A stretch of DNA of 64,000 nt from Burkholderiales bacterium. Lineage in GTDB: Bacteria > Pseudomonadota > Gammaproteobacteria > Burkholderiales > SG8-41. The notes beneath the pieces are model-generated. The model worked only from the letters and a program-made list of their open reading frames with translations. It was not told the DNA's origin and did no database searches. This document shows positions 1 through 8,305 of this stretch, piece by piece. The position numbers and the translations under genes were made by a program. The stretch is taken from the NCBI GenBank assembly GCA_036262035.1, contig DATAJS010000010.1:620001-684000 (forward strand), in the 5' to 3' direction. Positions within the stretch are counted from its first letter, which is position 1; each line of letters begins with the position of its first letter.

Positions 1-1
1 C

Positions 2-2635
2 GCGGACATCGTGAGCTTCGGCGGTTTCATCAAGCAGTACGAGGTGAGCCCCGATCTCGCCAAGCTCAAGTACTACAAGATCAGCCTGCAGCAGCTCTTC
101 TCCGCGCTCGAGCGCGGCAGCTCGAACGCCGGCGGCGGTTACGTCGAGCAGGGCCGCCAGCAGTTCCTCATCCGCGGCATCGGCCTGGTGCGCTCGCCCG
201 AGGAAGTGCTCGACGTGGTCGTGGCCGAGAGGAACGGCGTGCCGGTGCTGGTGCGCCACATCGCGACGCTCTCCATCGGCGCGGTGCCGCGGCAGGGCGT
301 GATCGGCCAGGACGGCGATCCCGACATCACCACCGGTGTCGTGCTCATGCGCCGCGGCGAGAACCCGTCGGTCGTGCTCGAGGCGGTCAAGCAGAAGGTC
401 GACCTCATGAACCGCACGATGCTGCCCAAGGGCGTGCAGATCGTGCCGTACTACGACCGCACGTGGCTGCTCGACAAGACGCTGAAGACGGTTTTTACGA
501 ACCTGGTCGAAGGCGCGATGCTGGTGACGCTGATCCTGTTCCTGTTCCTCGGCAACCTGCGCGCGTCGCTGATCGTCGCGTCGATCATCCCGCTGTCGCT
601 GCTGGGCACCTTCCTCGGCCTCACGTTCCTCGGCGTGCCCGCGAACCTGCTCAGCCTCGGCGCGATGGACTTCGGCATCATCGTCGACGGCGCGGTGATC
701 GTGGTCGAGAACATCTTCCGAAGGCTGGGCGAGCATCCGGCCGCGGATCGCAAGCAGCGGCTGAGCACGATCCTCGAAGCGGCGTCCGAGGTCGGGCGGC
801 CGACGCTGTTCTCGATGCTCATCATCATCGCCGCGCACATCCCGATCTTCACGCTCCAGCGCCACGAAGGCCGCATCTTCGCGCCGATGGCGTACTCGGT
901 GACCTCGGCGCTCGTCGCCTCGCTGATCTTCTCGCTCACGCTCGTGCCGTTGCTCTGCCTGGTGCTGATGAAGAAGCGCGTGCCGCACGACGAGAACCGG
1001 CTGGTGCTCTGGTGCAAGAAGCTCTACAAGCCCGCGCTCGAGTGGTCGCTCCGCAGGCGCAAGCTGGTCGTCGGCGGCGCGATCGCCACGCTCGCGCTCG
1101 CGCTCGCCCTGGTGCCGCGCATCGGCACCGAGTTCCTCCCCGAGCTCAACGAAGGCTCGATCTGGATCAACGTGCCGCTGCATCCCAGCCTGTCGGTCAC
1201 TGAGGCGCGCGACCAGATGTTCCGCATCCGCAACGCGATCGCGAACATCCCCGAGGTGAACACCATCGTCTACAAGGCGGGGCGTCCCGAGGACGGCACC
1301 GATCCCAAGCTCATCTCGATGGCCGAGATCCTCGTCGATCTCAAGCCCGAGTCGGAGTGGAAGCGCAAGACGAGCAAGCAGGAGATCATCCGCGAGATGG
1401 ACGCGGCGTTCGACAAGCTGCCCGGCGTGCAGGCGAGCTTCTCGCAGCCCATCCGCGACAACATCCTCGAGAGCATCTCGCAGATCGACGGCCAGATCGT
1501 GGTGAAGGTCTTCGGCGACGACCTCGGCGTGCTGCGCGACACCGCGGCGCAGGTCATGGGCGCGATCGCCGACGTGCCCGGCCTCGCGCGCGCGATGGTC
1601 GATCGCCAGGGCGAGCTGCCGCAGGAGCTCATCGAGATCGACCGCGCGCAGGCGGCGCGCTACGGGCTGAACATCGGCGACATCCAGGACGTGATCGAGA
1701 CCGCGCTCGGCGGCCGCGAGGCGACGCGCATCTGGGAAGGCGAGCGCAAGTTCGGCGTCGTGGTGCGGCTGAAGCCCGAGGAGCGCTCGCTGACGCAGTT
1801 GCGCGACATCCTGCTCACCACGCAGTCGGGCGCGTTCATCCCCTTGAACCAGGTCGCGACGTTCAAGACGATCGGCGGCAGCATGAACATCAGCCGCGAG
1901 AACGGCGGGCGCGTGATCGCGATCGGCGTGTTCATCGAAGGCCGCGACATGGGCTCGGTCGTGGCGGACATGCAGAAGCGCGTCGCCGAGCGCGTGAAAC
2001 TGCCGGCGGGCTACACCATGAGCTGGTCGGGCGAGTTCGAGAACCAGGAGCGCGCGATGTCGCGGCTCGCGGTGATCGTGCCGATCTCGATCCTGCTCAT
2101 CTTCCTGCTGCTCTTCGACGCGTTCAAATCGTTCCGCGGCGCCTTGCTGATCGTGCTCAACATCCCGTTCGCGCTGATCGGCGGCATCGTCGCGCTGCTC
2201 GTCACCGGCATCCCGCTGTCGGTGTCGGCGGCGATCGGCTTCATCGCGCTCTTCGGCCAGGCGGTGCTGAACGGGGTGGTGATGGTGTCGTACTTCAATC
2301 AGCTCAAGAGCCAGGGCAAATCGCCCGAGGAGGCGGTGATCGAAGGCTCGCTGGTGCGGCTGCGCACCGTGCTGATGACCGGCCTGCTCGCGATGTGCGG
2401 CCTCTTACCGATGGCGTTGTCGCACGACATCGGCTCGGAGACCCAGAAGCCGCTCGCCGTCGTCGTCATCGGCGGTCTCATCTCCGCGACCATCCTCACG
2501 CTGATCGTCCTGCCGACGCTCTACGTCATCTTCGAGCGCCGCTATCACCACGGCCACGCGGCCGACCGCCGCAACACGCCGCGCGGCGGCGCGCACGCCC
2601 CCATCGGACCGCACTCGCCGCACGACGGCGAGTAG
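2..2635 (+). CDS. CzcA-type heavy-metal efflux RND transporter, inner-membrane pump (5' end outside window)
   Basis: The reading frame is open from the first bases, so the gene begins upstream and about 877 C-terminal residues are seen. HME-RND pumps are about 1,040-1,070 residues, so roughly the first 170 are missing. These proteins form the proton-driven inner-membrane part of a CzcCBA-type tripartite exporter of divalent metals. The intramembrane motif DFGIIVDGAVIVVEN (coded near 670-710) is the proton-relay signature of the Co/Zn/Ni (CzcA/CnrA) branch rather than the CusA copper/silver branch. The second hydrophobic block, near 2,060-2,550, carries the typical GFIALFGQAVLNG. The C-terminus has a short His-rich tail (HHGHAADR) that could bind metal. 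The CzcB and CzcC partners would lie upstream and are not visible. Identity is secure; the exact metal is inferred. Confidence 0.93.
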   Translation, partial: ADIVSFGGFIKQYEVSPDLAKLKYYKISLQQLFSALERGSSNAGGGYVEQGRQQFLIRGIGLVRSPEEVLDVVVAERNGVPVLVRHIATLSIGAVPRQGVIGQDGDPDITTGVVLMRRGENPSVVLEAVKQKVDLMNRTMLPKGVQIVPYYDRTWLLDKTLKTVFTNLVEGAMLVTLILFLFLGNLRASLIVASIIPLSLLGTFLGLTFLGVPANLLSLGAMDFGIIVDGAVIVVENIFRRLGEHPAADRKQRLSTILEAASEVGRPTLFSMLIIIAAHIPIFTLQRHEGRIFAPMAYSVTSALVASLIFSLTLVPLLCLVLMKKRVPHDENRLVLWCKKLYKPALEWSLRRRKLVVGGAIATLALALALVPRIGTEFLPELNEGSIWINVPLHPSLSVTEARDQMFRIRNAIANIPEVNTIVYKAGRPEDGTDPKLISMAEILVDLKPESEWKRKTSKQEIIREMDAAFDKLPGVQASFSQPIRDNILESISQIDGQIVVKVFGDDLGVLRDTAAQVMGAIADVPGLARAMVDRQGELPQELIEIDRAQAARYGLNIGDIQDVIETALGGREATRIWEGERKFGVVVRLKPEERSLTQLRDILLTTQSGAFIPLNQVATFKTIGGSMNISRENGGRVIAIGVFIEGRDMGSVVADMQKRVAERVKLPAGYTMSWSGEFENQERAMSRLAVIVPISILLIFLLLFDAFKSFRGALLIVLNIPFALIGGIVALLVTGIPLSVSAAIGFIALFGQAVLNGVVMVSYFNQLKSQGKSPEEAVIEGSLVRLRTVLMTGLLAMCGLLPMALSHDIGSETQKPLAVVVIGGLISATILTLIVLPTLYVIFERRYHHGHAADRRNTPRGGAHAPIGPHSPHDGE

Positions 2636-2640
2636 TAAAT

Positions 2641-2681
2641 GGGGTCAGGTCCACATTTCAACGAAATGTGGACCTGACCCC
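2641..2681. repeat. GGGGTCAG palindrome (REP-like), copy 1
   Basis: A perfect inverted repeat with 18-bp arms (GGGGTCAGGTCCACATTT and its complement) and a 5-base loop lies between two convergent genes. It ends one base before the stop codon of the leftward gene. Related palindromes lie at 53308-53340 and 59063-59099. Such GGGGTCAG..CCCC palindromes are known as REP-type elements associated with REP-associated tyrosine transposases; none is encoded here. There is no T-tract, so a terminator role is not supported. Confidence 0.85.
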
Positions 2682-2682
2682 G

Positions 2683-3075
2683 TTAAAGACGCTGCATCAG
2701 CGCTTCGCGGATCGCGTTGTCGCTGTGCATGCCGTCGGTGCGCTGCGCGTAGGCGCAGTGCATCTCCAGCACGCCGTTGTCGAAGGTGAGAAGCATCGCG
2801 CCCTTGTCCTTCACGTTCTTGAGCCTGATGAGCTTCAGGCCTTCGCGCACCGCTTCCTTGCCGAGGTCGTCCACGCAGATCGTGCGCAGCGCCATGTTGA
2901 GGCGGTGGCACGAGAGGTTGTCGAGGAAGTTGAGTCCCTCGGCGTCGTCGGCGAGGCTGCCCCAGTCGACTTCGTACGGGATCGGCTTGCCGCAGATCTC
3001 TTCGATCTCGCGCACCCGATCCGGCAGCGTGACTTCCTGAAGCTCCTTGATCTTGCGTTTTTCCGCGAGTCCCAT
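2683..3075 (-). CDS. Conserved hypothetical protein, 130 aa
   Basis: I do not recognise this family. The protein is soluble, acidic and without a signal peptide, with an N-terminal basic helix (MGLAEKRKIKELQE). One segment (SCHRLNMALRTICVDDLGKEAV) looks helical, and a likely beta-strand region follows (GAMLLTFDNGVLEMHCAYA). The start was chosen at the ATG at 3075, preceded by AAGGGGGATACG. The stop codon is next to the palindrome at 2641-2681. It follows the FAD oxidoreductase gene on the same strand after about 40 bases, so the two may be co-transcribed. Coding status is supported by regular amino-acid composition and by the absence of a competing frame of similar quality. Confidence 0.7.
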   Translation of the reverse strand: MGLAEKRKIKELQEVTLPDRVREIEEICGKPIPYEVDWGSLADDAEGLNFLDNLSCHRLNMALRTICVDDLGKEAVREGLKLIRLKNVKDKGAMLLTFDNGVLEMHCAYAQRTDGMHSDNAIREALMQRL

Positions 3076-3116
3076 CGTATCCCCCTTCGGTTGACCGTCA
3101 GTTCCACACTTCGCCG

Positions 3117-4274
3117 CTAGGTATCGTTCCTGCGGGCATAGTCCTCTGCGACGCTGGCGTAGCGGGCGCTCGTCCCTGCGGGATCGAACACCCCTTTGTG
3201 ATGGAAGTACACGACGCTCGCCGCCGCGCGCAGCGGCCGGGTGTGCAGCAGCAGGTTGAAGAGCGCGTCGCTCTGGAAGCGGTCGAACAGGAAGCGCAGC
3301 ATGCGCTTGGCGCGGAACTTCGGATACGAGCGCACGAACCAGCCGCTCGGATCTTCGCGACGTCCGCCCAGGTAATCGGCGATCGCATGGCCTGCCGCGA
3401 GCCCGTGCTTGAGCGCGGTGTGTATGCCGCCGGCGGTGACCGGCGACACCATGCCCGCCGCGTCGCCGACCAGCAGCACGCGGCTCGCGGCGACCGGGCT
3501 CACCGTCCCGCCGCACGGTATCCTGCCGGCGCGCACCGACGCGGGCTGCACGTCGCGCAGGTCGATCACCGGCGCGATCTTCTCCAGAAATCTTTCCAGC
3601 GCCGCGACCGCGGGCATGCGCTCGCCGTGCACGCGGTGTGCGAGACCGACCTGCACCGCGCCCGGCGCGGCGGCCACCCAGCCGATGTATCCCGGCGCGA
3701 GCCTGCGGTCGACGAAGCAGTGGAGCATGTTCGGCTCGGCAAGCTCCACGCCGGCGTACTCGTGCTCGATGCCGAACAGGAACTGCCGGCTGCGCCCGAG
3801 GCCCAGCGTCTTCGCGACGGTCGAAGTCGGACCGTCGGCGCCGACGAGATAGCGAGTGACGCCGTGCTCGCCGAGGTCGAAGCCGCTCTGCACGCGCGCC
3901 GCGCTCCTGAATGGCGCGCGATACGCGATGCGTGCGCCGGCTTCCTCGGCGCGCTCGGCGAGCCAGCGCATGACCTGCGGCGTATCCGTGGTGAGGAAGT
4001 AATAACCCGGTGCGGAGAGGTCGACGTGGTTGAGGTTCGGCGCGTACAGACGCACGCCCGCCACGCGGCGCACGTGCTGGGCAGGCAGCCGGTCGAGCAG
4101 CGCGATCTGGTCGATCGCGTCTTTCACGATGATGCCGGTGGTGTGGAGCTTGTCGCCGGCGTCCGCCTTTTTCTCGAGCACCGTGACGCGCACGCCGGCG
4201 CGCGCGAGCGCGGTGGCGCACGCGAGGCCGGCGAAGCTCGCGCCGACGATGGTGCAGTCGTGGTCCGGGGGCAT
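3117..4274 (-). CDS. FAD-dependent oxidoreductase, geranylgeranyl-reductase-like family
   Basis: A 385-residue flavoprotein of the PHBH/geranylgeranyl reductase group, whose members reduce or hydroxylate lipids and aromatic compounds with FAD. The N-terminal dinucleotide-binding fold reads IVGASFAGLACATALARAG (a GxSxxG variant of GxGxxG), followed by the acidic end of strand 2 (VTVLEKK). The second FAD motif is VLLVGDAAGMVSPVTAGGIHTA, around residues 275-295. The ATG at 4274 was chosen because it lies just before the Rossmann strand; an in-frame start farther upstream would add only a short Arg-rich stretch. There are no membrane segments. The substrate cannot be told from sequence. The downstream small gene at 2683-3075 may share its transcript. 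Confidence 0.85.
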   Translation of the reverse strand: MPPDHDCTIVGASFAGLACATALARAGVRVTVLEKKADAGDKLHTTGIIVKDAIDQIALLDRLPAQHVRRVAGVRLYAPNLNHVDLSAPGYYFLTTDTPQVMRWLAERAEEAGARIAYRAPFRSAARVQSGFDLGEHGVTRYLVGADGPTSTVAKTLGLGRSRQFLFGIEHEYAGVELAEPNMLHCFVDRRLAPGYIGWVAAAPGAVQVGLAHRVHGERMPAVAALERFLEKIAPVIDLRDVQPASVRAGRIPCGGTVSPVAASRVLLVGDAAGMVSPVTAGGIHTALKHGLAAGHAIADYLGGRREDPSGWFVRSYPKFRAKRMLRFLFDRFQSDALFNLLLHTRPLRAAASVVYFHHKGVFDPAGTSARYASVAEDYARRNDT

Positions 4275-4435
4275 CGCTGAACGGGAAACGGTTTCGCGCG
4301 ACGCTATCACAGAACGTCGGCGGCGGCCGTGCAGAGATGCACGTCACGCGAGTCACGCCCGCGGCCAGGCACGCCGCCTGCGGCATGGCGTGCGATTTCG
4401 AGTGAACGTATGATCCGCGAAACCCGGAGGACGCA

Positions 4436-5017
4436 GTGGTCCACACACACTACGTAGCGGTCCCGCCGCCCGAAGCGTGGGTCGCGGCGCGGCCGGAACC
4501 CGCGGGCGTCGAGCTGATGCTGCCGGAATACCTCGCGGTCGAGGTCGCCGCCGCGAGCGGCGGACGGGACGTCTTCAAGGTGCTCGAAGGCGTCCACGCG
4601 GGAAAGACCTTTTCGGTTCCGGCGGGCCGGCTGCGCGCCGGCAATCCCGGCTGGCAGGGACCGGCGCGGCTCGCCTTCAACATCGGCAAGCAGCGTCTGA
4701 ACTTCCCCGGCGGGCAGGTGCGCGCGAGGACGACCGCGCAACATCCGATCACTCCCGGCACCTATCCGATCCACCTCCCGGATTATCCGCACGACATCGG
4801 CGGACAGGGCACGGCGTCGAACGCGCGGAGCTGGTTCTATCTCGGTCGCGGCGTCCCATCGCTGGTCGGCAGCACGGGCTATCTCTCCACGATCCGCGCG
4901 AGCGACGGCGGCATCACCGTGGAAGCGGCGGACTGGCCCGCGCTCTACGCGTACCTCATACTCTGCCGCAATACGGACGGTAGAACCCTCGGGTCGATCT
5001 CGGTCATTCGCGTCTAG
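4436..5017 (+). CDS. Hypothetical protein resembling an L,D-transpeptidase-like fold with apparent loss of the active site
   Basis: A 193-residue protein with a GTG start at 4436 behind a good ribosome-binding site (GGAGG at 4426-4430). No signal peptide is seen. The middle part (TPGTYPIHLPDYPHDIGG, then SWFYLGRGVP) resembles the substrate-binding half of small YkuD/DUF2778-like peptidoglycan enzymes, which continue into an H-T-G..S.GC.TV active-site stretch. Here the matching stretch reads YLSTIRASDGGITV, so both the expected His and the Cys would be replaced. The C-terminus (YLILCRNTDGRTLGSISVIRV) also fits this pattern. The family assignment is my inference from motif layout and is uncertain. 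It is divergent from the oxidoreductase gene at 3117-4274. Confidence 0.6.
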   Translation: MVHTHYVAVPPPEAWVAARPEPAGVELMLPEYLAVEVAAASGGRDVFKVLEGVHAGKTFSVPAGRLRAGNPGWQGPARLAFNIGKQRLNFPGGQVRARTTAQHPITPGTYPIHLPDYPHDIGGQGTASNARSWFYLGRGVPSLVGSTGYLSTIRASDGGITVEAADWPALYAYLILCRNTDGRTLGSISVIRV

Positions 5018-5067
5018 GCGCGCGCCTTGCCGAGGGCTTACCGTCCGGTCCACGTACGGAATACCCG

Positions 5068-8067
5068 TTGTCCGACTTGCCTGCGAATCTCCCGGAAAGC
5101 CCGACACGCGAGCTGCTCGCGACCACCGACTGGTCGCGCACCCCGCTCGGCCCGCGCGACGCGTGGCCGCAGGCGCTGCGCATCGCGGTCGGCATCTGTC
5201 TGAACTCGCGCTTTCCCATGTTCGTGTGGTGGGGGCGCGAGCTCATCAACCTCTACAACGACGCGTACGTGCCGACGCTCGGCAAGCGCCATCCCGCCGC
5301 GTTCGGACGGCCGGCGCGGCAGTCGTGGGACGACATCTGGGACGTCGTGGGGCCGCAGGCCGAAGCGGTGATGACGCGCGGCGAAGCGACGTGGAACGAG
5401 CGCGTGCTGCTCGTCATGGAGCGCCACGGCTATACCGAGAACACCTGGTTCACGTGGTCGTACAGCCCGATCCCCGACGACCGCGGCGGCATCGGCGGGC
5501 TCTTCTGCGCGGTCACCGAAGAGACCGGCCGCGTCGAAGCCGAGCGCGAGCGCGACCGGCTGCTGCAGCAGGTGGGCGAGGAGCGCGCGCGTCTCGCCGA
5601 AGCGTTCGAGCAGTCGCCGGCGTTCCTCGCCGTCCTCGACGGGCCCGGGCACGTCTTCGAGTTCGCGAACGACCGCTACTACGCGCTCATCGGCCGGCGC
5701 GAGATCATCGGCAAGCCGCTGCGCGAGGCCTTGCCGGAAGTGCGGGGACAGGGGTTCTACGAGGTGCTCGATCGGGTCTACGAGACCGGCGAGCCTTTCG
5801 TCGGCAACGGCATGCGCCTCATGGTCCAGCGTGAAGGCGGCGGCGCGCTGGCGGAAACCTTCGTCGACTTCGTCTACCGGCCGCTGCGTGGTGCCGACGG
5901 GACCGTCGCCGGAATCCTGGCGCACGGCGTCGACGTCACCGAGCGCATGCAGACCGAGGCGCGAGACCGTTTCCTGCTGCTCCTCGAGGAGACGATGCGC
6001 TCGCTCACCGATCCCGAGGAGATCACCGCCGCGGGCGCGCGGCTGCTCGCCGAATACCTCGAGGCCGATCGCTGCAATTACGCCGACGTCGAGGCGGACG
6101 AGAATACCTTCACGATCGCGGGCGACTACAGCCGCGCCGTGCCGCACGTCAGCGGCCGCTATCGTTTCTCGGACTTCGGCCAGGACATGCTGCGGGCGAT
6201 GCGCGACGGACGCCCTCACGTCGTCGACGACATCGAAACGCACCGGCCGCCGCTCGGCGATCTCACGCCTTACCGGCAGATGCAGGTGCGCGCCTATGTC
6301 TGCGTACCGCTGAGGAAGGGCGGCCGTCTGGTCGCGGTGATGGCCGTGAACCAGACGACGCCGCGCGACTGGACGCGCGCGCAGGTCGAGCTCGTGCTGC
6401 ACGTCGCGAACCGCTGCTGGGAATCGATCGAGCGCGCGCGCGTCGAGCGCACGCTGCGCGTGAGCGAAGGGCGCTTTCGCCAGCTCGCGGACGCGATGCC
6501 GCAGATCGTCTTCACCGCCAAGCCGGACGGGGAGGTCGATTACTTCAACCGCCAGTGGTACGAGTACACCGGGCTGGTCGAGGGCAGCGTCGGCTTCGAG
6601 AGCTGGAAGCACGTGCATACGGCGGAAGGCCTGGAGCGCGTGATGCAGGTGTGGCCGGACGCGCTGCGCACCGGAACGCCGTACGAGATCGAATACCCGC
6701 TGCGCCGTCACGACGGTGTCTATCGCTGGCACCTCGGGCGTGCGCTGCCGATCAAGGATGCGGCGGGACGGGTCGTCCGCTGGTTCGGCACGAATACCGA
6801 CATCCACGACCGCAAGCAGATGGAAGACGCGCTCGCGCAGGCGCTCGAAGCCGAGCAGGCGGCGCGCTCCGACGCCGAGCGCGCGAGCCGGATGAAGGAC
6901 GAGTTCCTCGCCACGCTCTCGCACGAGCTGCGCACGCCGCTCAACGCGATCCTCGGCTGGGCGCAGATCATCCGCATGAAGGCCGAGCTACCAAACGAGC
7001 TCAGGCGCGGTGTCGACACGATCGAGCGCAACGCGCGCGCGCAGGCGCAGATCATCGACGACCTGCTCGACATGAGCGCCATCATCTCGGGCAAGGTCAG
7101 GCTCTCGGTGCACCGCGTCGATTTCGCCGCGCTCGTGCAGTCGGCGATCGAGACGGTGCGGCCGACTGCCGAAGCGAGGCAGATCGCCCTGTTGCCGCCG
7201 GCGATACCGGGCGGCGGGCTCGACGTCACCGGCGATGCGAGCCGGCTCCAGCAGGTGTCATGGAACCTTCTCTCCAACGCGATCAAGTTCACGCCCGAAG
7301 GCGGCACGGTGACGATCGCGCTGCGCCGCATCGACGGGCACGTCGAGCTCGCAGTGAGCGACACCGGCGAAGGCATCGCGCCCGAATTCCTGCCGCATGT
7401 CTTCGACCGCTTTCGCCAGGCGGACGCGACGACGACGCGGCGGTACGGCGGCCTGGGACTGGGACTCGCGATCGTCAAGCAGCTCGTCGAGCTCCACGGC
7501 GGCGAGGTGCGCGCGGAGAGCGCAGGCGCGGGGCGCGGCTCGACGTTCGTGGTGAAGCTGCCGCTGCGTACGGTCACGCTCGTGCCGGAGACGAGGCCCG
7601 CGGGGGTGCACGGCCGCGAACGGACCGCGAGCTTCGAGGAGCACTGCGCGCAGCTCGACGGTCTCGCGGTGCTCGTCGTCGACGACGAGCCCGACTCGCG
7701 CGAGCTGGTGAAGCGCCTGCTCGAGGAGTGCCGCGCGCGCGTCACCACGGCCGACAGCGCGCGTGCGGCGCTGGGACTGATGGCCGAGCGGGTCTTCGAC
7801 GTGCTGGTGAGCGACATCGGCATGCCCGGCGCCGACGGTTACGAGCTGATGCGCAGCGTGCGCGCCCTCGAGGGGGCGCGTGCGCGCATTCCGGCGCTCG
7901 CGCTGACGGCATACGCCCGGCCCGACGACCGCGATCGGGCGATCGCCGCGGGCTTCCAGATGCATCTCGCCAAACCGGTCGAGCCCGCGGCGCTCGTCGC
8001 GATCGTGGCGACGCTGGGGGCGCGGGAGAAACAAGGTCAAAATGGATTCCCGCTTGCGCGGGAATGA
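5068..8067 (+). CDS. Hybrid sensor histidine kinase (PAS-PAS-GAF-PAS-HisKA-HATPase-REC)
   Basis: A 999-residue cytoplasmic hybrid kinase with a TTG start. Domains in order: N-terminal PAS-like (about 1-165), PAS (180-300), GAF (305-460), PAS/PAC (470-590), HisKA with SHELRTP (His619), HATPase_c with NLLSNAIKF and DTGEGI plus GLGLGLAIV, then a receiver with Asp916 (LVSDIGMPG) and the KP motif (HLAKPVEP). No membrane segment is present, so it should sense a cytoplasmic signal. The last residues (NGFPLARE) and the stop codon are encoded by a dispersed GGATTCCCGC repeat that continues downstream as a nine-copy array, so the natural C-terminus has been altered or extended. No partner response regulator is adjacent. 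Confidence 0.9.
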   Translation: MSDLPANLPESPTRELLATTDWSRTPLGPRDAWPQALRIAVGICLNSRFPMFVWWGRELINLYNDAYVPTLGKRHPAAFGRPARQSWDDIWDVVGPQAEAVMTRGEATWNERVLLVMERHGYTENTWFTWSYSPIPDDRGGIGGLFCAVTEETGRVEAERERDRLLQQVGEERARLAEAFEQSPAFLAVLDGPGHVFEFANDRYYALIGRREIIGKPLREALPEVRGQGFYEVLDRVYETGEPFVGNGMRLMVQREGGGALAETFVDFVYRPLRGADGTVAGILAHGVDVTERMQTEARDRFLLLLEETMRSLTDPEEITAAGARLLAEYLEADRCNYADVEADENTFTIAGDYSRAVPHVSGRYRFSDFGQDMLRAMRDGRPHVVDDIETHRPPLGDLTPYRQMQVRAYVCVPLRKGGRLVAVMAVNQTTPRDWTRAQVELVLHVANRCWESIERARVERTLRVSEGRFRQLADAMPQIVFTAKPDGEVDYFNRQWYEYTGLVEGSVGFESWKHVHTAEGLERVMQVWPDALRTGTPYEIEYPLRRHDGVYRWHLGRALPIKDAAGRVVRWFGTNTDIHDRKQMEDALAQALEAEQAARSDAERASRMKDEFLATLSHELRTPLNAILGWAQIIRMKAELPNELRRGVDTIERNARAQAQIIDDLLDMSAIISGKVRLSVHRVDFAALVQSAIETVRPTAEARQIALLPPAIPGGGLDVTGDASRLQQVSWNLLSNAIKFTPEGGTVTIALRRIDGHVELAVSDTGEGIAPEFLPHVFDRFRQADATTTRRYGGLGLGLAIVKQLVELHGGEVRAESAGAGRGSTFVVKLPLRTVTLVPETRPAGVHGRERTASFEEHCAQLDGLAVLVVDDEPDSRELVKRLLEECRARVTTADSARAALGLMAERVFDVLVSDIGMPGADGYELMRSVRALEGARARIPALALTAYARPDDRDRAIAAGFQMHLAKPVEPAALVAIVATLGAREKQGQNGFPLARE

Positions 8068-8254
8068 CGGCGGGTGCTTGCGCGGGAATGACGGCGGGTG
8101 CTTGCGCGGGAATGACGGTGGTGCTTGCGCGGGAATGACGGTGGTGCTTGCGCGGGAATGACGGTGGTGCTTGCGCGGGAATGACGGCGGTGCTTGCGCG
8201 GGGATGACGGCGGTGCTTGCGCGGGAATGACGGCGGTGCTTACGCGGGGATGAC
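8041..8254. repeat. Nine-copy 23-24 bp tandem array derived from a GGATTCCCGC dispersed repeat
   Basis: The unit core GCTTGCGCGGGAATGAC occurs nine times with a period of 23-24 bases. Spacers vary between CGGCGGGT and GGTGGT, and late units have GGGGATGAC or GCTTACGCG. The first unit begins inside the preceding kinase gene (ATGGATTCCCGC) and supplies its last codons and stop. It looks like local amplification of one half of the dispersed element also seen at 19178, 33057, 43658 and 58006. It is not a CRISPR: there are no unique spacers. Confidence 0.9.
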
Positions 8255-8305
8255 GTGCGGGCTAAAATCCGCCGGTTCCCGCAAACCACCCCGCAGGATT
8301 CCCGC

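Noticed and set aside
2641..2681. Rho-independent terminator between convergent genes
   Set aside because: The stem is perfect but no T-run follows on either strand, and the same GGGGTCAG core recurs elsewhere as a dispersed repeat.
1357..3120. 587-codon frames on both strands around the RND gene end
   Set aside because: Frame shadows of the RND gene and of the small protein and oxidoreductase genes; both are Arg/Ala/Gly-rich, and their only meaningful residues lie in the frames already called.
8041..8254. Possible CRISPR array
   Set aside because: Units directly abut with a 6-7 base variable part; there are no spacers of 30 or so bases and no cas genes.
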